Shown: positions 6,885 through 18,015, numbered from the stretch's first letter. The stretch is 34,951 nucleotides of DNA from an uncultured Bacteroidales bacterium (GCA_947303735.1 CAMYZD010000011.1:1-34951); one strand, 5' to 3'. Notes: a model not told the origin generated them from the sequence alone. Program-made: numbers and translations.

Positions 6885-9524
6885 TCAGACTTCAGAAGGG
6901 AGGGGTAGGGAAGAGGACAGCTCTGCCTCCAACTGTTGGCTGGTAGCCCCATTCTCTATGTGGAATGTGAGTTTCTGATCTTCATTCTCATTGTCCTCGG
7001 TGGTGGTGATGTGGATTGTATCACCAGGAAGGATGTCGGCCTTGATGATCTCATCGGCAAGGTCGTCCTCAATGTAGTGCTGAATAGCTCTTTTAAGCGG
7101 GCGAGCACCGTATTGTTCGTCCCAGCCTTTCTTGAGGATAAAATCTTTCGCCTTGTCGTCGATGTCGATACCATAGCCCATACCTTTTACACGCTTAAAG
7201 AGTCCCTTCAGTTCGATATCTATAATCTTGTGTATGTCAGCACGCTTAAGACTATTGAAAAATACGACATCATCGATTCTGTTTAGAAACTCGGGGGCGA
7301 ACTTTTTCTTCATTTCCTTCTCAATGACCGACCTCTCAAGAGAGTTGCGTTCTGCCTCGCGAGCAGCCGTGTTGAATCCGACACCTGTGCCGAAATCCTT
7401 GAGTTGGCGGGTACCGATATTGGAAGTCATAATAATGATAGTGTTCTTGAAGTCGACCTTACGACCCAAACCATCGGTCAGTTGGCCGTCGTCGAGCACT
7501 TGTAGCAGTACATTGAACACATCGGGGTGCGCCTTCTCGATTTCGTCCAAGAGGATGATAGAGTAGGGTTTGCGGCGTACTTTCTCGGTGAGTTGTCCGC
7601 CCTCCTCATAACCCACGTATCCCGGAGGTGCTCCGATAAGCCTAGAGACGGCGAATTTCTCCATGTATTCGCTCATATCGATGCGTATCATATTAGCTTC
7701 GCTGTCGAACAGGTATTTGGCGAGCACCTTGGTGAGGTAGGTCTTTCCCACGCCTGTAGGGCCAACAAAGATGAATGAGCCGATAGGACGGTTGGGGTCC
7801 TTGAGGCCAGCACGGTTGCGCCGGATGGCTTTCGATATTTGGCGGACAGCCTCGTCCTGCCCAACCACAGAGCCTTGCAGCTCGCTCTCCATGACGAGCA
7901 GTCGAGAGCTTTCGTTCTCGGCGATGCGCTGTACGGGCACTCCTGTCATCATGGCAACCACTTCGGCCACGTCTTGGTCGGTCACAGGGATGTGCTTGTC
8001 GCGTTCCTCTTTTTCCCAAAGTTCCATGCGCTCTTTCAGCCGTTCGCGTAGTTGGCGCTCTTGGTCGCGGTACTCGGCCGCTTCGTTGTACATCTTCTTA
8101 GATAGTACCGATATCTTCTGCTGTTCAGCTTTAGCTATTTCTTTTTCTAACAGCATGATATCTTCTGGCACTTCAACATGTGCTATACGTACTCGGGCAC
8201 CTGCTTCATCAAGAGCATCGATAGCCTTGTCGGGCAGAAGGCGGTCGCTCACATACCTCTCAGTTAGAGTTACGCAAGCCTTGAGAGCGTCATCGGTGTA
8301 TTGAACAAGATGGTGTTCCTCGTACTTTTCTTTGATATTTTTGAGGATGGCAAGAGTTTCTTCGGGAGTGGTGGCCTCGACCAACACCTTCTGGAATCGG
8401 CGCTCTAATGCACCATCTTTCTCAATAAATTGGCGATATTCATCGAGAGTGGTGGTGCCGATGCACTGTATCTCACCTCTAGCCAAGGCGGGTTTGAACA
8501 TGTTGGAAGCATCAAGAGAGCCGCTGGCACTGCCCGCGCCGACGATAGTGTGTATCTCGTCGATAAAGAGGATGATGTCAGGATTCTTTTCCAGCTCGTT
8601 AAGTACGGCTTTCATTCGTTCCTCAAACTGGCCACGGTATTTGGTGCCCGCGACAAGAGAAGCCAGGTCGAGCGAGATGACGCGCTTGTCGAAAAGAGTG
8701 CGTGGCACACGACCTTCTACAATTCTGATTGCCAGGCCTTCTGCAATGGCACTTTTGCCCACGCCCGGCTCGCCTATCAGGACGGGGTTGTTCTTCTTGC
8801 GTCGAGATAGGATTTGGGCAATGCGTTCGAGTTCTTTCTCTCTTCCCACAATGGGGTCGAGTTTGCCTTCGTGGGCCAGTTGCGTGAGGTCGCGACCAAA
8901 ATTTTCTAGGGCAGGTGTTTTGCCGTCGGACTTGGGGTTGTTGGATGAACTGTAGCGGCCAGAAGGGTGAGGGGTATCGTCGTCTGGGTCGGCGTAGGGG
9001 TCGTCGTTGTCGTCTTCGCTAGTTTGAGCCCGGAAGTCGGGTAGGGGAGTGTTGAAGTCGGTAGAAGGAGTCGAGGGGGGCAGAGAACCTTGCTGTTTCA
9101 GGTATTTGAAACAAGAGTCGAGGTTGACGTTCTGTTGATTGAGTAGGTGAGATACTAGATTATCCTTCTCTTGCAGTATGGCTAAAAGGATGTGGATAGT
9201 GTGAATCTCTTTGGATTTCAGTCGGGTACTTTCGAGAAAACTGAGACGGAGGATTTTTTCACATTGACGCAGCATGGGTATCTCGCTGTCGCTATTGTAG
9301 CGGATATCGCTGTCCATCTGTCCGATAGTGGTTTCGATACGCGACTTGATAGAATGTAGATCTACCTCCATGTTGAGTAGCATCTGTACGGCAGAACAAT
9401 CCTTCTCGCGAAGAATGCCGAGAAAGAGATGTTCGACTCCAATTGCCCCGTTTTTCAAGCGGATAGCCTCGTCACGGCTATTGCTGAGGGCCTGTTGTGC
9501 GTGTGGTGTTAGCTTGGGTTCCAT
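6885..9524 (-). CDS. clpC: ATP-dependent Clp protease ATP-binding subunit ClpC
   Basis: AAA+ unfoldase that feeds substrates to the ClpP protease in the cytoplasm. Domains in order: double Clp N repeat (about 1-145); an unusual acidic and Ser/Pro-rich linker (about 150-205); AAA domain 1 with Walker A GEPGVGKS (251-258) and pore loop KYRGQ (295-299); a short coiled UVR-like middle region (about 455-510), as in ClpC and not the long ClpB middle domain; AAA domain 2 with Walker A GPTGVGKT (588-595), Walker B ILLDE and pore loop GYVGY; and a VGF tripeptide (715-717), the expected ClpP-docking loop. At 879 residues it is slightly longer than Bacillus ClpC (about 810), mainly through the linker and C-terminal tail. 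It is a single-gene unit. No McsA/McsB or clpP neighbour is present. Confidence 0.95.
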   Translation of the reverse strand: MEPKLTPHAQQALSNSRDEAIRLKNGAIGVEHLFLGILREKDCSAVQMLLNMEVDLHSIKSRIETTIGQMDSDIRYNSDSEIPMLRQCEKILRLSFLESTRLKSKEIHTIHILLAILQEKDNLVSHLLNQQNVNLDSCFKYLKQQGSLPPSTPSTDFNTPLPDFRAQTSEDDNDDPYADPDDDTPHPSGRYSSSNNPKSDGKTPALENFGRDLTQLAHEGKLDPIVGREKELERIAQILSRRKKNNPVLIGEPGVGKSAIAEGLAIRIVEGRVPRTLFDKRVISLDLASLVAGTKYRGQFEERMKAVLNELEKNPDIILFIDEIHTIVGAGSASGSLDASNMFKPALARGEIQCIGTTTLDEYRQFIEKDGALERRFQKVLVEATTPEETLAILKNIKEKYEEHHLVQYTDDALKACVTLTERYVSDRLLPDKAIDALDEAGARVRIAHVEVPEDIMLLEKEIAKAEQQKISVLSKKMYNEAAEYRDQERQLRERLKERMELWEKEERDKHIPVTDQDVAEVVAMMTGVPVQRIAENESSRLLVMESELQGSVVGQDEAVRQISKAIRRNRAGLKDPNRPIGSFIFVGPTGVGKTYLTKVLAKYLFDSEANMIRIDMSEYMEKFAVSRLIGAPPGYVGYEEGGQLTEKVRRKPYSIILLDEIEKAHPDVFNVLLQVLDDGQLTDGLGRKVDFKNTIIIMTSNIGTRQLKDFGTGVGFNTAAREAERNSLERSVIEKEMKKKFAPEFLNRIDDVVFFNSLKRADIHKIIDIELKGLFKRVKGMGYGIDIDDKAKDFILKKGWDEQYGARPLKRAIQHYIEDDLADEIIKADILPGDTIHITTTEDNENEDQKLTFHIENGATSQQLEAELSSSLPLPSEV

Positions 9525-9543
9525 ATATCTTATTTAGCAAATG

Positions 9544-9551
9544 CAAAAGTA
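9544..9551 (-). promoter_or_regulatory. -7 box of the clpC promoter
   Basis: TACTTTTG on the minus strand, 19 nt before the clpC start codon. A clear -33 element is not visible. No CIRCE or CtsR-like repeat was recognised nearby. Confidence 0.55.
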
Positions 9552-9750
9552 CTACTATTTGAGGGAATAGATTGTGATGGCTTTACAATGTTTTCAACAA
9601 GTTGAGGTTGAAATCCGTCACAATACACTTAAGAGTTGGCCTCCTAGTGTGTTGCATTTTGTATATATTTGTAATATAATGTGTTGTGTATGGGTGATAA
9701 AATGTGGAAAAAGCGTTTAGAAAAAAGGCTGTTATGTAAAAAAAAAAACG

Positions 9751-9758
9751 TATCTTTG
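9751..9758 (+). promoter_or_regulatory. -7 box of the gyrA promoter
   Basis: TATCTTTG about 65 nt before gyrA, after an A-run. The remaining spacer between clpC and gyrA (about 9560-9740) shows no other feature to me. Confidence 0.6.
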
Positions 9759-9822
9759 TATTTCATTTGAAAACCTCAAAGTGTATTTTATAATTGTAAT
9801 TCAATAATATAATATATAGAAG

Positions 9823-12354
9823 ATGAATTCTGAGAACGAAAAAATTACGCGTGTCGACATTGAAACTACGATGAAGACGGCATATATAGATTATGCCATG
9901 TCGGTTATAGTGTCGCGTGCGTTGCCCGATGTCAGGGATGGATTGAAGCCTGTGCAGCGCCGAATTCTGTATGCCATGAACGACATGGGGATGTTTTACA
10001 ATACAGCCTACCGTAAGTCTGCTACCGTGGTTGGCGAGGTGCTGGGTCAATACCACCCGCACGGTGATTCGTCGGTCTACTTTGCCATGGTCAGAATGGC
10101 GCAGCCATGGAATATGAGATATCCTCTGGTTGACGGGCAAGGTAACTTTGGTAGTATCGACGGCGACAGTCCTGCCGCCATGCGATATACCGAGTGCCGC
10201 ATGGAACAGATTGCCAACGAGATGTTGATGGACATCAAGAAGGATACCGTGGATATGATGCCCAACTATACCAATGAGCGTGAGGAACCCACAGTGCTGC
10301 CTGCACGTATTCCAAATCTGCTGGTGAATGGTTCAAACGGTATAGCTGTGGGTATGGCTACCAATATGCCTACCCACAATTTGCGCGAGGTGTTGGATGG
10401 TTGTATCGCCTATATTGACAATAATGATATTACGATTGAGGAGTTGATGCAGTATGTGAAGGCTCCCGACTTCCCTGGTGGCGGCACTATTTATGGTTAT
10501 AATGGTGTGCGTGACGCATACTCTACGGGTCGCGGCAGCGTTGTATTGCGAGCCGATACTTCGATAGACGTGGACAACAAGGGTCGTAACATAATAGTTG
10601 CCCATACCATACCTTACGGAGTGAACAAGAGCGAGATGATTAAACGTCAGGCTCAGTTGGTTAAGGATGGTAAGATAGTTGGCATTACCGACATCCGCGA
10701 TGAGTCGGATAAAGAGGGTATTCGTGTGGTGTATATGCTGCGTCACGACGTGGTACCCAACGTGATATTGAACAAGCTGTTTCAGTTGAGCGAGTTGCAG
10801 AGTTCGTTTGCTGTGAACAACATTGCCTTGGTGCATGGACGTCCGATGCTATTGAATTTGAAAGACCTCATTCAGAACTTTGTGGAACACCGCGAAGAGG
10901 TGGTGACTCGTCGCACAAAGTTTGAGATGGCCGAGGCAGAACGGCGTGCCCATCTGTTGGAAGGCTTCTTGCGTGCCATCGATATTATTGATGAGATTAT
11001 TCAGCTGATTAAGCGTTCGAAATCGGTGGATGAGGCAAAACAGGGTTTGATGGACACATGGCAATTTAGTGAATTGCAAGCTCAGGCTATTGTTGAGATG
11101 CGTTTGCGTCAACTCACTGGTATGGAACGCCAAAAGTTGCAGGACGAGTATGACGAGAAGTTGCGTTTTATCGCTCGTTGCAAAGAGATTTTGGGCGATA
11201 GAAATGTGCTTTTTGAAGTAATAAAGGGTGAGTTGGTTGAAATCCGTGACAAATACGGTGACGAGCGTCGTACAGCTATCCGATACGAGGCTTCGAATTT
11301 CCGCATTGAGGACACTATTCCTGATGACGAGGTGGTTATCACCATTTCGCACATGGGATATGTGAAACGTACCTTGCTGAGTGAATATCGCGCCCAGACA
11401 CGTGGAGGTGTGGGCTCAAAGGGTAGTTCGGTGCGCAGCGAAGACTTTGTAGAACATATATTTATGTGTACCAACCACAACTATCTGTTATTCTTTACTG
11501 AGAAGGGTCGCTGCTATTGGATGAGAGCTTTTGAGGTGCCTGAGGGCGAAAAGAATTCAAAGGGTCGTCCGATACTGAATATGATCAATATTGAGCCTGA
11601 CGACAAGGTGAAGGCATACGTGAATGTTGAAAATCTGACCGATGAAGAGTATCTAAAGAATCACTATATTGTGATGTGCACAAAGAATGGCATCGTGAAG
11701 AAGACTTCTTTGGAGAGCTATTCTCGTCCACGATCTAAAGGTATTATTGCCGTGGGTATACGAGAGGGCGACGAACTGATAGGTGCTCAACTAACGGATG
11801 GCAAGAGCGAGATACTAATAGCCTCTAAGAAGGGTAAAGTGATGCGCTGTGACGAGGAGCAGTTCCGCGGAATGAGCCGTGGGGCATCAGGTGTGAAAGG
11901 CATTACGTTGGAGCCTGAAGATGACTGTGTCATTGGTATGTTGGCCTCTAATGACGAACGTGAGAATATCCTTGTTGTCAGCGAAACGGGTTATGGCAAA
12001 CGCTCAGAGTTAAGTGACTACCGTAAGACTAATCGTGGCAGCAAGGGCGTGATGACATTGAAAGTGACCGACAAGACAGGTGGCATTATTTCGCTTATCA
12101 ATGTAAACGATGAAGAGGACTTGATGATTATCAATCGGTCAGGAATAACCATCCGTATGAAGATTAGCGAATTGCGAGTTATGGGTCGCAACACTCAAGG
12201 TGTGAAACTCATCAACTTAAGGGGTAAGGATTTCATTGCATCCATTACCAAAGTGCCGACTGAGAATGAAGAAGAGGTGGCAGAGATGCCATCGGACCAG
12301 CTTGAGAACCATGACAATGGAGAACAATCCGAACCACAGACCGATAATCAATAG
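9823..12354 (+). CDS. gyrA: DNA gyrase subunit A
   Basis: Breakage-reunion subunit of gyrase, acting with GyrB to introduce negative supercoils. The winged-helix core is very well conserved, and residue numbers coincide with E. coli. Catalytic Tyr122 lies in AAMRYTE, and [10 protein letters not shown] (78-87) covers the quinolone-resistance region. Ser83 is the sensitive-type residue, while position 87, Asp in E. coli, is Phe here. The C-terminal beta-pinwheel carries a GyrA-box-like [10 protein letters not shown], longer than the E. coli QRRGGKG form, and the protein ends in an acidic, probably disordered tail. The length of 843 residues and the box favour GyrA over ParC. It is followed after 71 nt by a TPR gene on the same strand. 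Confidence 0.95.
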   Translation: MNSENEKITRVDIETTMKTAYIDYAMSVIVSRALPDVRDGLKPVQRRILYAMNDMGMFYNTAYRKSATVVGEVLGQYHPHGDSSVYFAMVRMAQPWNMRYPLVDGQGNFGSIDGDSPAAMRYTECRMEQIANEMLMDIKKDTVDMMPNYTNEREEPTVLPARIPNLLVNGSNGIAVGMATNMPTHNLREVLDGCIAYIDNNDITIEELMQYVKAPDFPGGGTIYGYNGVRDAYSTGRGSVVLRADTSIDVDNKGRNIIVAHTIPYGVNKSEMIKRQAQLVKDGKIVGITDIRDESDKEGIRVVYMLRHDVVPNVILNKLFQLSELQSSFAVNNIALVHGRPMLLNLKDLIQNFVEHREEVVTRRTKFEMAEAERRAHLLEGFLRAIDIIDEIIQLIKRSKSVDEAKQGLMDTWQFSELQAQAIVEMRLRQLTGMERQKLQDEYDEKLRFIARCKEILGDRNVLFEVIKGELVEIRDKYGDERRTAIRYEASNFRIEDTIPDDEVVITISHMGYVKRTLLSEYRAQTRGGVGSKGSSVRSEDFVEHIFMCTNHNYLLFFTEKGRCYWMRAFEVPEGEKNSKGRPILNMINIEPDDKVKAYVNVENLTDEEYLKNHYIVMCTKNGIVKKTSLESYSRPRSKGIIAVGIREGDELIGAQLTDGKSEILIASKKGKVMRCDEEQFRGMSRGASGVKGITLEPEDDCVIGMLASNDERENILVVSETGYGKRSELSDYRKTNRGSKGVMTLKVTDKTGGIISLINVNDEEDLMIINRSGITIRMKISELRVMGRNTQGVKLINLRGKDFIASITKVPTENEEEVAEMPSDQLENHDNGEQSEPQTDNQ

Positions 12355-12425
12355 GAGTGGAGACTGCAAGAAATTAACAATTAGACATACAAAATAGTAA
12401 ATCAAAACTTAAAAAACTCAATAAA

Positions 12426-13649
12426 ATGAAAAAAATCGCATTAATGCTCGCCCTCGTGGTTATGGGGTATGCTGTAAGCGCACAGTCGCTCAATGTGTCA
12501 AGCGCTCGTGAGGCCCAAAACCGTGGCTATTTGGACAAAGCAAAAAAACTTATTGATGCCGCTTGTGAACACGAGCAGACCAAGAACGATGCCAAGACAT
12601 GGTATTATGCTGGACTTATCTACAGTTCGATTGGTGGCGAGGCAGAGAAACCTCGTTCCAAGTACAAAGATTTAGATTCCGACTGGTTGGTAAAGAGCAA
12701 GGAAGCCGCTCTGCGTTGCAAAGAGTTGGACACCGAGAAGGAGTATGCAGAAGGCAACAACACTATCTTGAGTTTCGTTGGAAATGAATATTACAAAAAG
12801 GCTGTCGCCTCCTTCCAGAAACAAAACTGGGATGAGTGCATGGCTCTGTGTGAGGAATCAGTGCGTATCTTCAATGAATGTGGCAAGAGAGAATATGCTT
12901 CCGAGTCGTACCTGATGGCAGGTAAAGCTGCTATGAATTCACACAACAACGAGGCCGTGATGAAGTATTTCAAACCTCTCGTGCGTACTAAAACCAAAGA
13001 GAATTTGGTATATAGAACGCTGTTTGACATGTACAAATCGACCGGAGATACCAATGAGGCTCTCAAGCTCGCTCAGAATTATGTAAAGTCGTGCAAGGAC
13101 GACTACAATGCCAACATGATGATGGCTGAGGCTTATCTGCTGAAAGGTAATATGGAACAAGGTAATGCCGAGATTCAGAAAGCTTTGGAGAAGACGGTTG
13201 ACAAACCTGAACTGCATGCAAGTCTGCTGGCTGCTGCTGGTGCCACTTACGAGGGTGTTAGCGACTTTGTCAATGCAGAACAGCGTTACAAGGAGTCATT
13301 GCAGACTCTGCCTAATCAGTTCGTTGCCAATTTCGGTATGGGTAAAATGTTCTACAACCGTGCGGTTGATAAGCTGACTGAAGCTAACAACGTACCACCA
13401 GACGATATGTCGGGCCTTTATGACAAGTTGGAGAATGAATGCAAAGATCTTTTCCGCCAATCAATTCCTTATTTCAACAATGCTATCAAGTTTATTGATA
13501 ACTTGGATGAGGAAGGTCAAGGTCTCAATCGTGCAAATCTGTATCACTGCTTGAATGCTCTGAATACGGTTTACGCACGTCTGGAGATGTACGATGATCT
13601 GAAACCGATTAAAGCTCGTATCGAAACGCTTCAAAAGGCTGCACAATAA
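12426..13649 (+). CDS. exported TPR-repeat protein
   Basis: Begins with a clean signal peptide, MKKIALMLALVVMGYAVSA, followed by QS, suggesting signal peptidase I cleavage and export to the periplasm or beyond. No lipobox is seen. The rest (about 30-400) is helical with tetratricopeptide-like units; KAKKLIDAACEHEQTKNDAKTWYYAG and later YESFRRA-type helices alternate with spacers. TPR proteins act as binding scaffolds and the partner here is unknown. It lies 71 nt behind gyrA, and a terminator follows 20 nt after the stop. The start ATG has an A-rich leader with no Shine-Dalgarno, which is typical here. Confidence 0.82.
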   Translation: MKKIALMLALVVMGYAVSAQSLNVSSAREAQNRGYLDKAKKLIDAACEHEQTKNDAKTWYYAGLIYSSIGGEAEKPRSKYKDLDSDWLVKSKEAALRCKELDTEKEYAEGNNTILSFVGNEYYKKAVASFQKQNWDECMALCEESVRIFNECGKREYASESYLMAGKAAMNSHNNEAVMKYFKPLVRTKTKENLVYRTLFDMYKSTGDTNEALKLAQNYVKSCKDDYNANMMMAEAYLLKGNMEQGNAEIQKALEKTVDKPELHASLLAAAGATYEGVSDFVNAEQRYKESLQTLPNQFVANFGMGKMFYNRAVDKLTEANNVPPDDMSGLYDKLENECKDLFRQSIPYFNNAIKFIDNLDEEGQGLNRANLYHCLNALNTVYARLEMYDDLKPIKARIETLQKAAQ

Positions 13650-13668
13650 CATAACATAATGGACTTCA

Positions 13669-13702
13669 AATAAGCCGTTTTCAATATAGAAAACGGCTTA
13701 TT
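13669..13702 (+). terminator. intrinsic terminator after the TPR gene
   Basis: AATAAGCCGTTTTC, loop AATATA, GAAAACGGCTTATT: a perfect 14-bp stem followed by CTTTATTC. It stands between convergent units and may also help stop minus-strand transcripts from the M28 gene. Confidence 0.85.
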
Positions 13703-13779
13703 CTTTATTCGAGTAGGCGCGTTATGTTAAGTAATGAATTCTTAATACCCTTCCTACTTCTTATGAGGTGTGCAAATAA

Positions 13780-14925
13780 TTACTCTAGTTGAGCTAGTCT
13801 TAATATCATTTGCATGAATTGGTTATAGTGACCAAGTCCACAACCTTCACATGTGTCGTAGGGATCGTGATAGCCTCCGTAAGGTTGACCCATTGTGAGA
13901 ATGAAGATTGAAGGACAATAGTTACTAAACCAAAAATGGTCGCTATTGGCAGAATTGTCACGCGGTTTCACCAATCTGGCAGCATGAGTTTCATCGTTGA
14001 TAGCTTTGAGTTGATTAAAAAAAGGTATAGTCTCCTTGCTATTGGCATTAAATACCATGATACCTTCATCTCCACCGCAAAACATGTCGATATTGCAAAG
14101 AAGTTTTACCTTGCTATAGTCGATTAGTGGATTTTCAGCAGCATATTTGGAGCCTCTAAGTCCCGACTCTTCACCGCTGAAGAGCATGAATACTATTGTG
14201 TAATATGGTTGTTTTTGGCTTGCAATACGAGCAATATCCATAACAGCAGCAGTACCGCTTGCATTGTCGTGTGCACCAGGAAAGTAGACAGCATCTCCCA
14301 TAGTGCCGCAGTGGTCATAATGTGCAGTAAAGACAATCATAGTGTCAACGACCCCTTGAACATATCCCACCACATTACGAGTGAGGTAGTTGGAATGATA
14401 CTGAATTGGAATATCTGCAACCACCTTCTTCACTTTTTTCGGCAGTGCTGTTTCAAGTATTTCAATGCAGACGGGGTCAGGACGTTCTTTATCCACAACC
14501 CAAGGCGAATAAGTATCTAATTTACTGACTCCGATAAGCCATGTACCATCTTTCAGTTGTTTCTTCCAAGATGCTTTATCCAGCTTGCTCGGTGTCGCTT
14601 GCCGAGCTGTAGGGTATATACGATATTGCGTGTAAGGTTCTAGCTCTACCCCATTAATTTTAAGAGACATCTCCCCTTCAAAGCTATAGCAGTTATAGGT
14701 ATAGGTTTGGAAATAGTCGACTTGCAAAGGCAGGATTCCAAGTCGCTTCATCTCCCCTGCCAGATATGTGGCAGCAATGCTGTCGCCATGATAGCTGGCT
14801 CCTCTACCATGCATATCTTTAGATGAAAGTGTCTTGATTATTTGGCGTACATAGGCAGAATCCTGTGCTTGGGAATAAAATGTTAATGCAATCAGCGAAA
14901 GAAAGAGGAAAGCAGTTTTTCTCAT
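13780..14925 (-). CDS. exported M28-family zinc aminopeptidase
   Basis: A 381-residue protein with signal peptide MRKTAFLFLSLIALTFYSQA before QDSAY, so exported. The catalytic domain carries M28 metal-ligand motifs in order: a His in AHYDHCG, an Asp in GAHDNASGTAA (bridging metal ligand), a Glu pair in FSGEESGLRGS (general base and ligand), an Asp in CNIDMFCGG, and a terminal His in NSDHFWF. The family removes N-terminal residues from peptides, in some members glutamine cyclisation. It is the last gene of a minus-strand run, 18 nt after a YfcC-type transporter, which suggests peptide breakdown coupled to amino-acid uptake (inference). Its sequence looks complete. Confidence 0.88.
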   Translation of the reverse strand: MRKTAFLFLSLIALTFYSQAQDSAYVRQIIKTLSSKDMHGRGASYHGDSIAATYLAGEMKRLGILPLQVDYFQTYTYNCYSFEGEMSLKINGVELEPYTQYRIYPTARQATPSKLDKASWKKQLKDGTWLIGVSKLDTYSPWVVDKERPDPVCIEILETALPKKVKKVVADIPIQYHSNYLTRNVVGYVQGVVDTMIVFTAHYDHCGTMGDAVYFPGAHDNASGTAAVMDIARIASQKQPYYTIVFMLFSGEESGLRGSKYAAENPLIDYSKVKLLCNIDMFCGGDEGIMVFNANSKETIPFFNQLKAINDETHAARLVKPRDNSANSDHFWFSNYCPSIFILTMGQPYGGYHDPYDTCEGCGLGHYNQFMQMILRLAQLE

Positions 14926-14943
14926 AATAGTGAATTATTTGAT

Positions 14944-16554
14944 TTAGAAGCCAGGGAAATGGAAAAACAAAGTGGGTAGAATCAATAGGAAACCTATCAA
15001 TATCAATGCTAAAATGAGCTTCCATGCCCATTTTACCCATGTTGCGTAAGGTATTTTGGCAACTCCAATACATGCAATAAGAACACCGCTAGTGGGTGTG
15101 ATCATGTTAGTAAAACCATCGCCAAACTGGAATGCTAGCACCGTTGTCTGTCGGCTCACACCTATCAAGTCAGCAAATTGTGCCATGATAGGCATCGTCA
15201 AGGCAGCTTTAGCAGAACCACTAGGCATTATCAGATTGAGAAGAGTTTGGAAAGCATACATCACCCCTACTGATGCAATCTCTCCGGTCTCAGCCAATGA
15301 GCGAGTTAGCCCAAAGAGTATGGTATCGATTACCTTGCCATCTCTAAGGATAAAGATGATTCCACTGGCAAGTCCGACAACCAAAGCAGCCGAAAGAATA
15401 TCCTTGCACCCGGCCAGAAATAACTTAGCGATATCGTCAGCCTTCTGTTTATCGGCAATTCCACTGCAAATGCCCATGGCTAGAAACAGAGCGGAAATTT
15501 CCATTACATACCAACCATACCCTAATACACCAACAACAAGATAACAGATGGTAAATAACAAGATGTCGAGGATAAAGAAGTGAACCGACTTGCGTAGCAG
15601 AAAGAAACCTGTCACAACGAATAGTGCAGCCAAAATGGGAAGGACGAAGACAGAAGCCTCTCCACCTCCAATGGCTATTGTAGTGGTGGGCATCATCACA
15701 GCACAGACAATCATCACAACAGATAAGAGTCCATACATCACCCAAGCTGCTGTAGGTGAATGGTATTTAACAGGGTTTTCTTGCTGTACCCTGGCTCGTT
15801 GTCTCCAATAATCGTCGAGTTTGTACATTGGCGATCTCTCAGGATTTCGTTTCACTCGGTTGGCATACCACAAAACGAAGGCTATTCCAATTGTAGTGAG
15901 TATAATCCAGCAGAAGAACCGGTATTCGAGCCCTGAAAAGATAGGCAACTCGGCAATTCCTTGGGCAATGCCGATAGTGAATGGGTTGAGCATAGCACCT
16001 GCAAATCCAACATGTGCGGCAACATAACACATACATACCCCTACTATGGAGTCATAACCCATCGAAATGGCGAGTGGCACAAAGATTACTACGAAAGCAA
16101 TCGTCTCCTCACTCATGCCAAATACGGCACCAAAGAGGCTGAACATTATCATAATAAGAGCTATTATGATATTCTCCACGCCTAGTTTTCTAAAAAGTCC
16201 ATATTTGTTCAGTCGGAGTACTCTGCGCAGGAAAGCCATAACCCCCACATCAATAGCGTGGCTATTATTGAGAATCCAAAAGGCTCCCCCCACCATTAAT
16301 ATAAAAACAATTATATCGGCTTTGTCGACAAATCCGTTGAAAAGCGAAGAGAACACCTGCCAAGTCTGAGGTTGGCTTTCTACGTAATGGAAAGAATCGT
16401 TCTGCACCACTTCTCTGGTTGAGATACTTCCATCAGCATTCTGTATACTCACCGTCTGTCGGACAAATTCCCCCGATGGGACTATCCAAGTGCATACAGC
16501 TGCAAGCAATATCAGTGCAAAGACGATGGTAAAGGTATGTGGTATTTTTTTCAC
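14944..16554 (-). CDS. YfcC-family (DcuC/ArcD-like) membrane transporter
   Basis: A 536-residue polytopic inner-membrane protein with roughly a dozen hydrophobic segments, beginning KKIPHTFTIVFALILLAAVCTWIVPSGEF as in the YfcC/C4-dicarboxylate uptake C superfamily. Motifs such as NPFTIGIAQGIAELP and the C-terminal MPSGSAKAALTMPIMAQFADLIGVSRQ, then TNMITPTSGVL, are typical. Relatives are annotated as putative basic amino-acid antiporters or short-chain acid carriers; the substrate cannot be assigned here. The start codon is GTG, and GTGA overlaps the TGA stop of the upstream CYTH gene, so translation is probably coupled. The peptidase gene follows after 18 nt. Confidence 0.85.
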   Translation of the reverse strand: MKKIPHTFTIVFALILLAAVCTWIVPSGEFVRQTVSIQNADGSISTREVVQNDSFHYVESQPQTWQVFSSLFNGFVDKADIIVFILMVGGAFWILNNSHAIDVGVMAFLRRVLRLNKYGLFRKLGVENIIIALIMIMFSLFGAVFGMSEETIAFVVIFVPLAISMGYDSIVGVCMCYVAAHVGFAGAMLNPFTIGIAQGIAELPIFSGLEYRFFCWIILTTIGIAFVLWYANRVKRNPERSPMYKLDDYWRQRARVQQENPVKYHSPTAAWVMYGLLSVVMIVCAVMMPTTTIAIGGGEASVFVLPILAALFVVTGFFLLRKSVHFFILDILLFTICYLVVGVLGYGWYVMEISALFLAMGICSGIADKQKADDIAKLFLAGCKDILSAALVVGLASGIIFILRDGKVIDTILFGLTRSLAETGEIASVGVMYAFQTLLNLIMPSGSAKAALTMPIMAQFADLIGVSRQTTVLAFQFGDGFTNMITPTSGVLIACIGVAKIPYATWVKWAWKLILALILIGFLLILPTLFFHFPGF

Positions 16555-17039
16555 GACATTGAAGCTAAGAAACTATTACGGTAGCATGGGTCGGAAGAAA
16601 CATCCTCGCCAAACCACGCTGGAGGAACAAAACTATCAGCGGATTCTGTGTCAGGAAATTCGACTTCCACCAGTTTCAGTCCGTTATGCCTGCCGTGGAA
16701 TATGTCTAGTTCTGCCACTAGTCCCGCATAAGCCTCGTCTCCCATTTGCTTTTGGAGATCGATACGGTAACGGGTCTTCCCTACCCTACCGCTATCGCAC
16801 TTGCTCAGAAGTTTTTGAAAGCTATTTGCGCTAAGTGCAAACTCCTCCTCCCTGTTGTGGATGGCAGATGTGTCGTCTCGTCTCAACCGTTCTTTGACAG
16901 TAAGGATATAGGTATCGCCCATCCTGCGTATCCGCACGGTGGGCGATGTGCATAAGTATGCCTGTTCTATTTCAAAATGCTCATACTGGTCTAAGTCACT
17001 AGGCAGTGTAAGCACCAGATACTTGCGCTCAATTTCCAT
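16551..17039 (-). CDS. CYTH-domain protein (triphosphate tunnel metalloenzyme)
   Basis: A 162-residue protein starting MEIERKYLV, the ExExK signature (Glu2, Glu4, Lys6) of the CYTH superfamily. It continues through an eight-stranded tunnel pattern with charged strands (TVRIRRMGDTYILTVKER, GKTRYRIDL, ELDIF, LVEVEF). Family members hydrolyse inorganic triphosphate or make cyclic nucleotides. For short stand-alone bacterial versions triphosphatase activity is the usual finding, so I expect that here. It lies 3 nt after purC and shares a 4-nt overlap with the transporter gene downstream. The second half (FPDTESADSFVPPAWFGEDVSSD) is typical of this subgroup. Confidence 0.87.
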   Translation of the reverse strand: MEIERKYLVLTLPSDLDQYEHFEIEQAYLCTSPTVRIRRMGDTYILTVKERLRRDDTSAIHNREEEFALSANSFQKLLSKCDSGRVGKTRYRIDLQKQMGDEAYAGLVAELDIFHGRHNGLKLVEVEFPDTESADSFVPPAWFGEDVSSDPCYRNSFLASMS

Positions 17040-17042
17040 GGC

Positions 17043-17993
17043 TTAAGGAAGGCTGTTGAGATATGATGTGACATTCTTCTCTATACGAGCCTCTACATCT
17101 GTGCAGGCTTCAGCTTTTTGGAATTTGGAACCAGTAATCTTTTCGTACAGTTCGATATACCTATCCGTGATGCTGTTTACAATCTCGTCTGTCATTTCAG
17201 GTACCTTTTGACCTTCTTTCCCTTGGAAACCGTTTTCCATAAGCCATTCCCTGACAAACTCTTTCGACAATTGGCGCTGTCTTTCTCCTTTTGCCTGCCT
17301 TTCTTCATATCCGTCGGCATAGAAGTATCGGCTGCTATCAGGAGTGTGAATCTCGTCAATGAGATATATTTTACCGTCGCGTTTGCCAAACTCATACTTG
17401 GTATCAACTAAAATAAGACCTTTGTCTGCAGCCATTTCTGTGCCACGTTGGAACAAAGCCAAGGCATACTTTTCCAATTGGTCGTAGTCCTCCTTTGAAA
17501 CCAATCCTGTACGAATGATCTCTTCGCGCGAAATATTTTCGTCGTGTCCTTCGTCGGCTTTAGTTGTCGGAGTGACGATTGGAGTGGGGAATTTTTGGTT
17601 CTCAATCATTCCCTCAGGAAGGGGAACACCGCATAGTGTGCGTGCACCTGCCTTATATTCTCGCCAGGCACTGCCAGCCAGATAGCCTCTTACAATCATT
17701 TCAACCTTAAAACCTTCACACTTCAGTCCCACGGTGACCATCGGGTCAGGGGTAGATAGTTTCCAATTGGGGACGATGTCGGAAGTAGCATCAAGAAACT
17801 GTGATGCAATTTGGTTTAGTACTTGTCCTTTATAAGGAATACCCTTGGGCAGCACCACATCGAAGGCACTGATGCGGTCGCTAACTACCATGGCCATATA
17901 TTTGTCGTCAATGTTGTAAACATCGCGTACTTTTCCCACATAGAGACTTTTTTGTTTGGGGAAAGAGAAATGAGTTTTTACTACTGCTTTCAT
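17043..17993 (-). CDS. purC: phosphoribosylaminoimidazole-succinocarboxamide synthase
   Basis: ATP-dependent ligase that joins aspartate to CAIR to give SAICAR in de novo purine synthesis. Motifs are [27 protein letters not shown] near the N-terminus, [12 protein letters not shown] in the middle (nucleotide and substrate binding) and LVDTKYEFG, then [14 protein letters not shown] start at [11 protein letters not shown], giving 316 residues, the usual length in this phylum. The longer ORF-track start adds 12 non-conserved residues. It lies 22 nt after rsmD and 3 nt before the CYTH gene in a long minus-strand run. There are no other pur genes in the window. Confidence 0.94.
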   Translation of the reverse strand: MKAVVKTHFSFPKQKSLYVGKVRDVYNIDDKYMAMVVSDRISAFDVVLPKGIPYKGQVLNQIASQFLDATSDIVPNWKLSTPDPMVTVGLKCEGFKVEMIVRGYLAGSAWREYKAGARTLCGVPLPEGMIENQKFPTPIVTPTTKADEGHDENISREEIIRTGLVSKEDYDQLEKYALALFQRGTEMAADKGLILVDTKYEFGKRDGKIYLIDEIHTPDSSRYFYADGYEERQAKGERQRQLSKEFVREWLMENGFQGKEGQKVPEMTDEIVNSITDRYIELYEKITGSKFQKAEACTDVEARIEKNVTSYLNSLP

Positions 17994-18015
17994 AGATGTT
18001 ATTATTGTATAGTTG

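Noticed and set aside
8332-8955. 207-residue plus-strand ORF
   Set aside because: Antisense to clpC; Ser/Arg-rich with no motif.
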